This document shows, piece by piece, positions 24,115-25,498 of a DNA stretch of 25,498 bases. This stretch comes from a virus. Each line of letters opens with the position of its first letter. The first letter of the stretch is position 1. The stretch covers positions 1 through 25,498 of the IMG/VR virus record IMGVR_UViG_3300017917_001364; one strand, given 5' to 3'. Under the pieces are notes generated by a model. The model had not been told where the DNA came from. It saw only the letters and a list, made by a program, of their open reading frames with translations, and ran no database searches. The position numbers were made by a program, and so were the translations under genes.

Positions 24115-24876
24115 ATGGCTGTTCAACAAAAAATTAAAAGTTTTACTACATTTATAGGTAATAAAATTAGCTTTTTATTTGCTGATGGCACCACTGCCAC
24201 TGCAGTATATGATCCTGTTACTGGTGCTAAAGTATCTGGTAGTGCTAATGCACCTAGTGTTTTTAGCTTAAAAAATATAGCAAAAGCTGTTAAGTTTACT
24301 GTTTCAACAGTAAAAAATTTACAAGGTTTATTACCGTCTAATTTTATTGTTGGTGATAAAGTTATAGCAGGTTATAGAGATAAAATACTTAAAGCAGTAA
24401 CATTCAATAAGTTAGATTTAATAATTGGTGTTAAAAATAAGATAAAAGATGTCTTAGGTATTTTTAACGCTGGTAAAACAACACTTGCACAATTACCAAA
24501 ATTATTCAATTTACAAGGTGTAAGTTTAACTGAATTAGCAACTAAAGCAACAGCGCAACTTAAAACAGCACGTGAAACAATTACTAGCTTTGTTAAGACT
24601 AACATTAAGAGTGTTAAATCAGCTATACAAAATACAGCTGATTTAGGTGATTTAGCTGTTACAAAATATAAAGAAATAGACAACTTAGCAATCAACAGTC
24701 CGTTAGAAAAGAAAGAATTAGCACAGTCACTAATTAAACAAAAACAAGTTGAGGATGCTATAGTAGAACAAAGTTCAATCAGCTTGCAAGAGAAGGCTGT
24801 AAAGAAAGTAGAAATACTTACACAACCTGTTGAAACTAGCCAAAACATTATTTCAGCAATAACTCAAGTAGAATAA
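24115..24876 (+). CDS. Hypothetical helical protein upstream of gp5
   Basis: Not recognised. The 253-residue product is rich in Ala, Lys, Thr, Val and Leu and mostly helical from residue 50 on (KNIAKAVKFTVSTVKNLQGL, then ARETITSFVKTNIKSVKSAI). A short beta part opens it (KISFLFADGTTATAVYDPVT). No signal peptide or enzyme motif is seen. It ends two bases before the gp5 start, so it is in one operon with the hub protein and is probably a baseplate hub or tail-assembly component. A variant octamer ATTAAATA (24101-24108) lies six bases before ATG. Confidence 0.65.
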   Translation: MAVQQKIKSFTTFIGNKISFLFADGTTATAVYDPVTGAKVSGSANAPSVFSLKNIAKAVKFTVSTVKNLQGLLPSNFIVGDKVIAGYRDKILKAVTFNKLDLIIGVKNKIKDVLGIFNAGKTTLAQLPKLFNLQGVSLTELATKATAQLKTARETITSFVKTNIKSVKSAIQNTADLGDLAVTKYKEIDNLAINSPLEKKELAQSLIKQKQVEDAIVEQSSISLQEKAVKKVEILTQPVETSQNIISAITQVE

Positions 24877-24878
24877 TT

Positions 24879-25498
24879 ATGATTCATCAACAAAAATATA
24901 ATAGCAATTACATTGGTATAGTTATACAAAATAACGACCCTAAAGGTAAAGGTCGTATTAAAGTGTATGTACCACATGTATCACCAACTGTATATAAACG
25001 TTGGAATGAATTATCAGAAGATAAGAAATTTAAGTTTTTAGGTAAAAATATTGACAGTGATTTAAGTAGAATTGTACACGAATTAAAAGAAATATTACCT
25101 TGGTGTAATTGTGCATCACCTCTTATAGGTGAGAATTCATCTGGTAGATATAATACTAATTTAGATTACGGTAGTACATCAGATAGTAGCTTTTATGGTT
25201 TAAGCGGTTTTCAATCTGGTGGTCCTTATACACCAGATTCTAATGATACCACCACCGATGGTACCGGTGAAAATGAAGGTGCAATATATGAAAAATATAA
25301 AACTAAACTTTCAGATCCATTTAGTGATCCTAAAACAAATAACGTTAATCAAGTAAATCTTTACGCTCACGAATATACACCATCAACCTACAGCAATAAA
25401 GCTAAAGGTACTTTTGGTATTCCTGCTGTTGGTAGCCACGTTTGGGTATTCTTCTATGATGGTGACCCACATTACCCTGTATACTTTGCTGCATTTCA
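24879..25498 (+). CDS. gp5: Baseplate hub protein gp5-like, N-terminal part (3' partial)
   Basis: About 206 residues are visible before the window ends. The protein opens with YIGIVIQNNDPKGKGRIKVY then VPHVS, the typical start of the gp5/gpV/VgrG OB-fold domain. LPWCNCASPLIG follows near residue 75, and the domain closes with GTFGIPAVGSHVWVFFYDGD then PHYPVYFAA near 180-206. In T4, gp5 is the hub subunit, with an OB domain that binds gp27, a lysozyme domain and a beta-helix needle. Between the two OB halves lies a long Gly/Ser/Asn/Thr-rich insert (about 88-165). Whether a lysozyme domain follows cannot be seen. Confidence 0.88.
   Translation, partial: MIHQQKYNSNYIGIVIQNNDPKGKGRIKVYVPHVSPTVYKRWNELSEDKKFKFLGKNIDSDLSRIVHELKEILPWCNCASPLIGENSSGRYNTNLDYGSTSDSSFYGLSGFQSGGPYTPDSNDTTTDGTGENEGAIYEKYKTKLSDPFSDPKTNNVNQVNLYAHEYTPSTYSNKAKGTFGIPAVGSHVWVFFYDGDPHYPVYFAAF

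Noticed and set aside
24372-24848. Long minus-strand open frame (158 residues) opposite the gene at 24115
   Set aside because: It is the shadow of a Lys/Ala-rich gene; it gives Leu/Ser/Cys-rich nonsense with no start signal, and the plus-strand gene fits the operon with gp5.
1-25498. tRNA genes, CRISPR arrays, insertion sequences, attachment sites
   Set aside because: Gaps between genes are short and show no cloverleaf, direct-repeat array, transposase or terminal inverted repeat that I can recognise by eye.

Overview
The window is a piece of an AT-rich (about one third G+C in most genes), T4-like myovirus genome. The anchor is a run of head and baseplate genes with clear similarity to phage T4 proteins: gp4 (head-completion nuclease), gp21 (prohead protease), gp22 (scaffold), gp23 (major capsid protein) and, at the right edge, the OB-fold N-terminus of gp5 (baseplate hub). 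A gp13-like neck protein lies just before gp4. The host is probably Gram-negative, because the phage carries a secreted outer-membrane beta-barrel and a SleB-type cell-wall hydrolase. Convincing Shine-Dalgarno sequences are almost absent. No tRNA, CRISPR array, insertion sequence or attachment site was seen, and no gap between genes exceeds about 110 bases.

Layout. 1-620: the end of one unknown gene and a second unknown gene with nearly the same C-terminus. 611-6000: small accessory genes on alternating strands, namely a possible internal head protein, an APS-kinase-like P-loop protein, a DUF3431 glycosyltransferase-like protein, two unknown proteins, an outer-membrane barrel with its own promoter and terminator, a SleB-like hydrolase and a short tail-fibre-like protein. 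Three convergent pairs overlap at their stop codons. 6036-11171: a glycan cassette of two tandem paralogous GlcNAc-transferase-like proteins and an 833-residue protein that fuses an FkbM methyltransferase, an HtrL/WlaTC-type domain and a GT-A-like domain. 11185-18164: three beta-rich virion proteins (1112, 963 and 247 residues) that look like fibre or baseplate appendages. 18179-23017: neck, gp4, gp21, a 48-residue basic peptide gene, gp22 and gp23, closed by a strong terminator. 23085-24029, minus strand: queF (preQ0 reductase). 24115-25498: an unknown helical protein and the start of gp5.

How the parts fit. The head genes encode a T4-style proteolytic maturation pathway. The capsid protein has a cleavage-type site (LTE then S) at residues 58-61, and the short gene between gp21 and gp22 has a T4 internal-protein-like leader followed by an LVE then A site and a Lys-rich tail. 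Many genes carry an ATAAATA octamer, the core of the T4 late promoter, ending 4-6 bases before the start codon. If it is a promoter, late messages would be essentially leaderless. The outer-membrane barrel and queF instead have sigma70-like elements, again very close to the start codon, so these two may be expressed by the host polymerase at another time. The glycan cassette beside the fibre genes suggests decoration of virion proteins or host surface. QueF suggests 7-deazaguanine chemistry in phage DNA or host tRNA.
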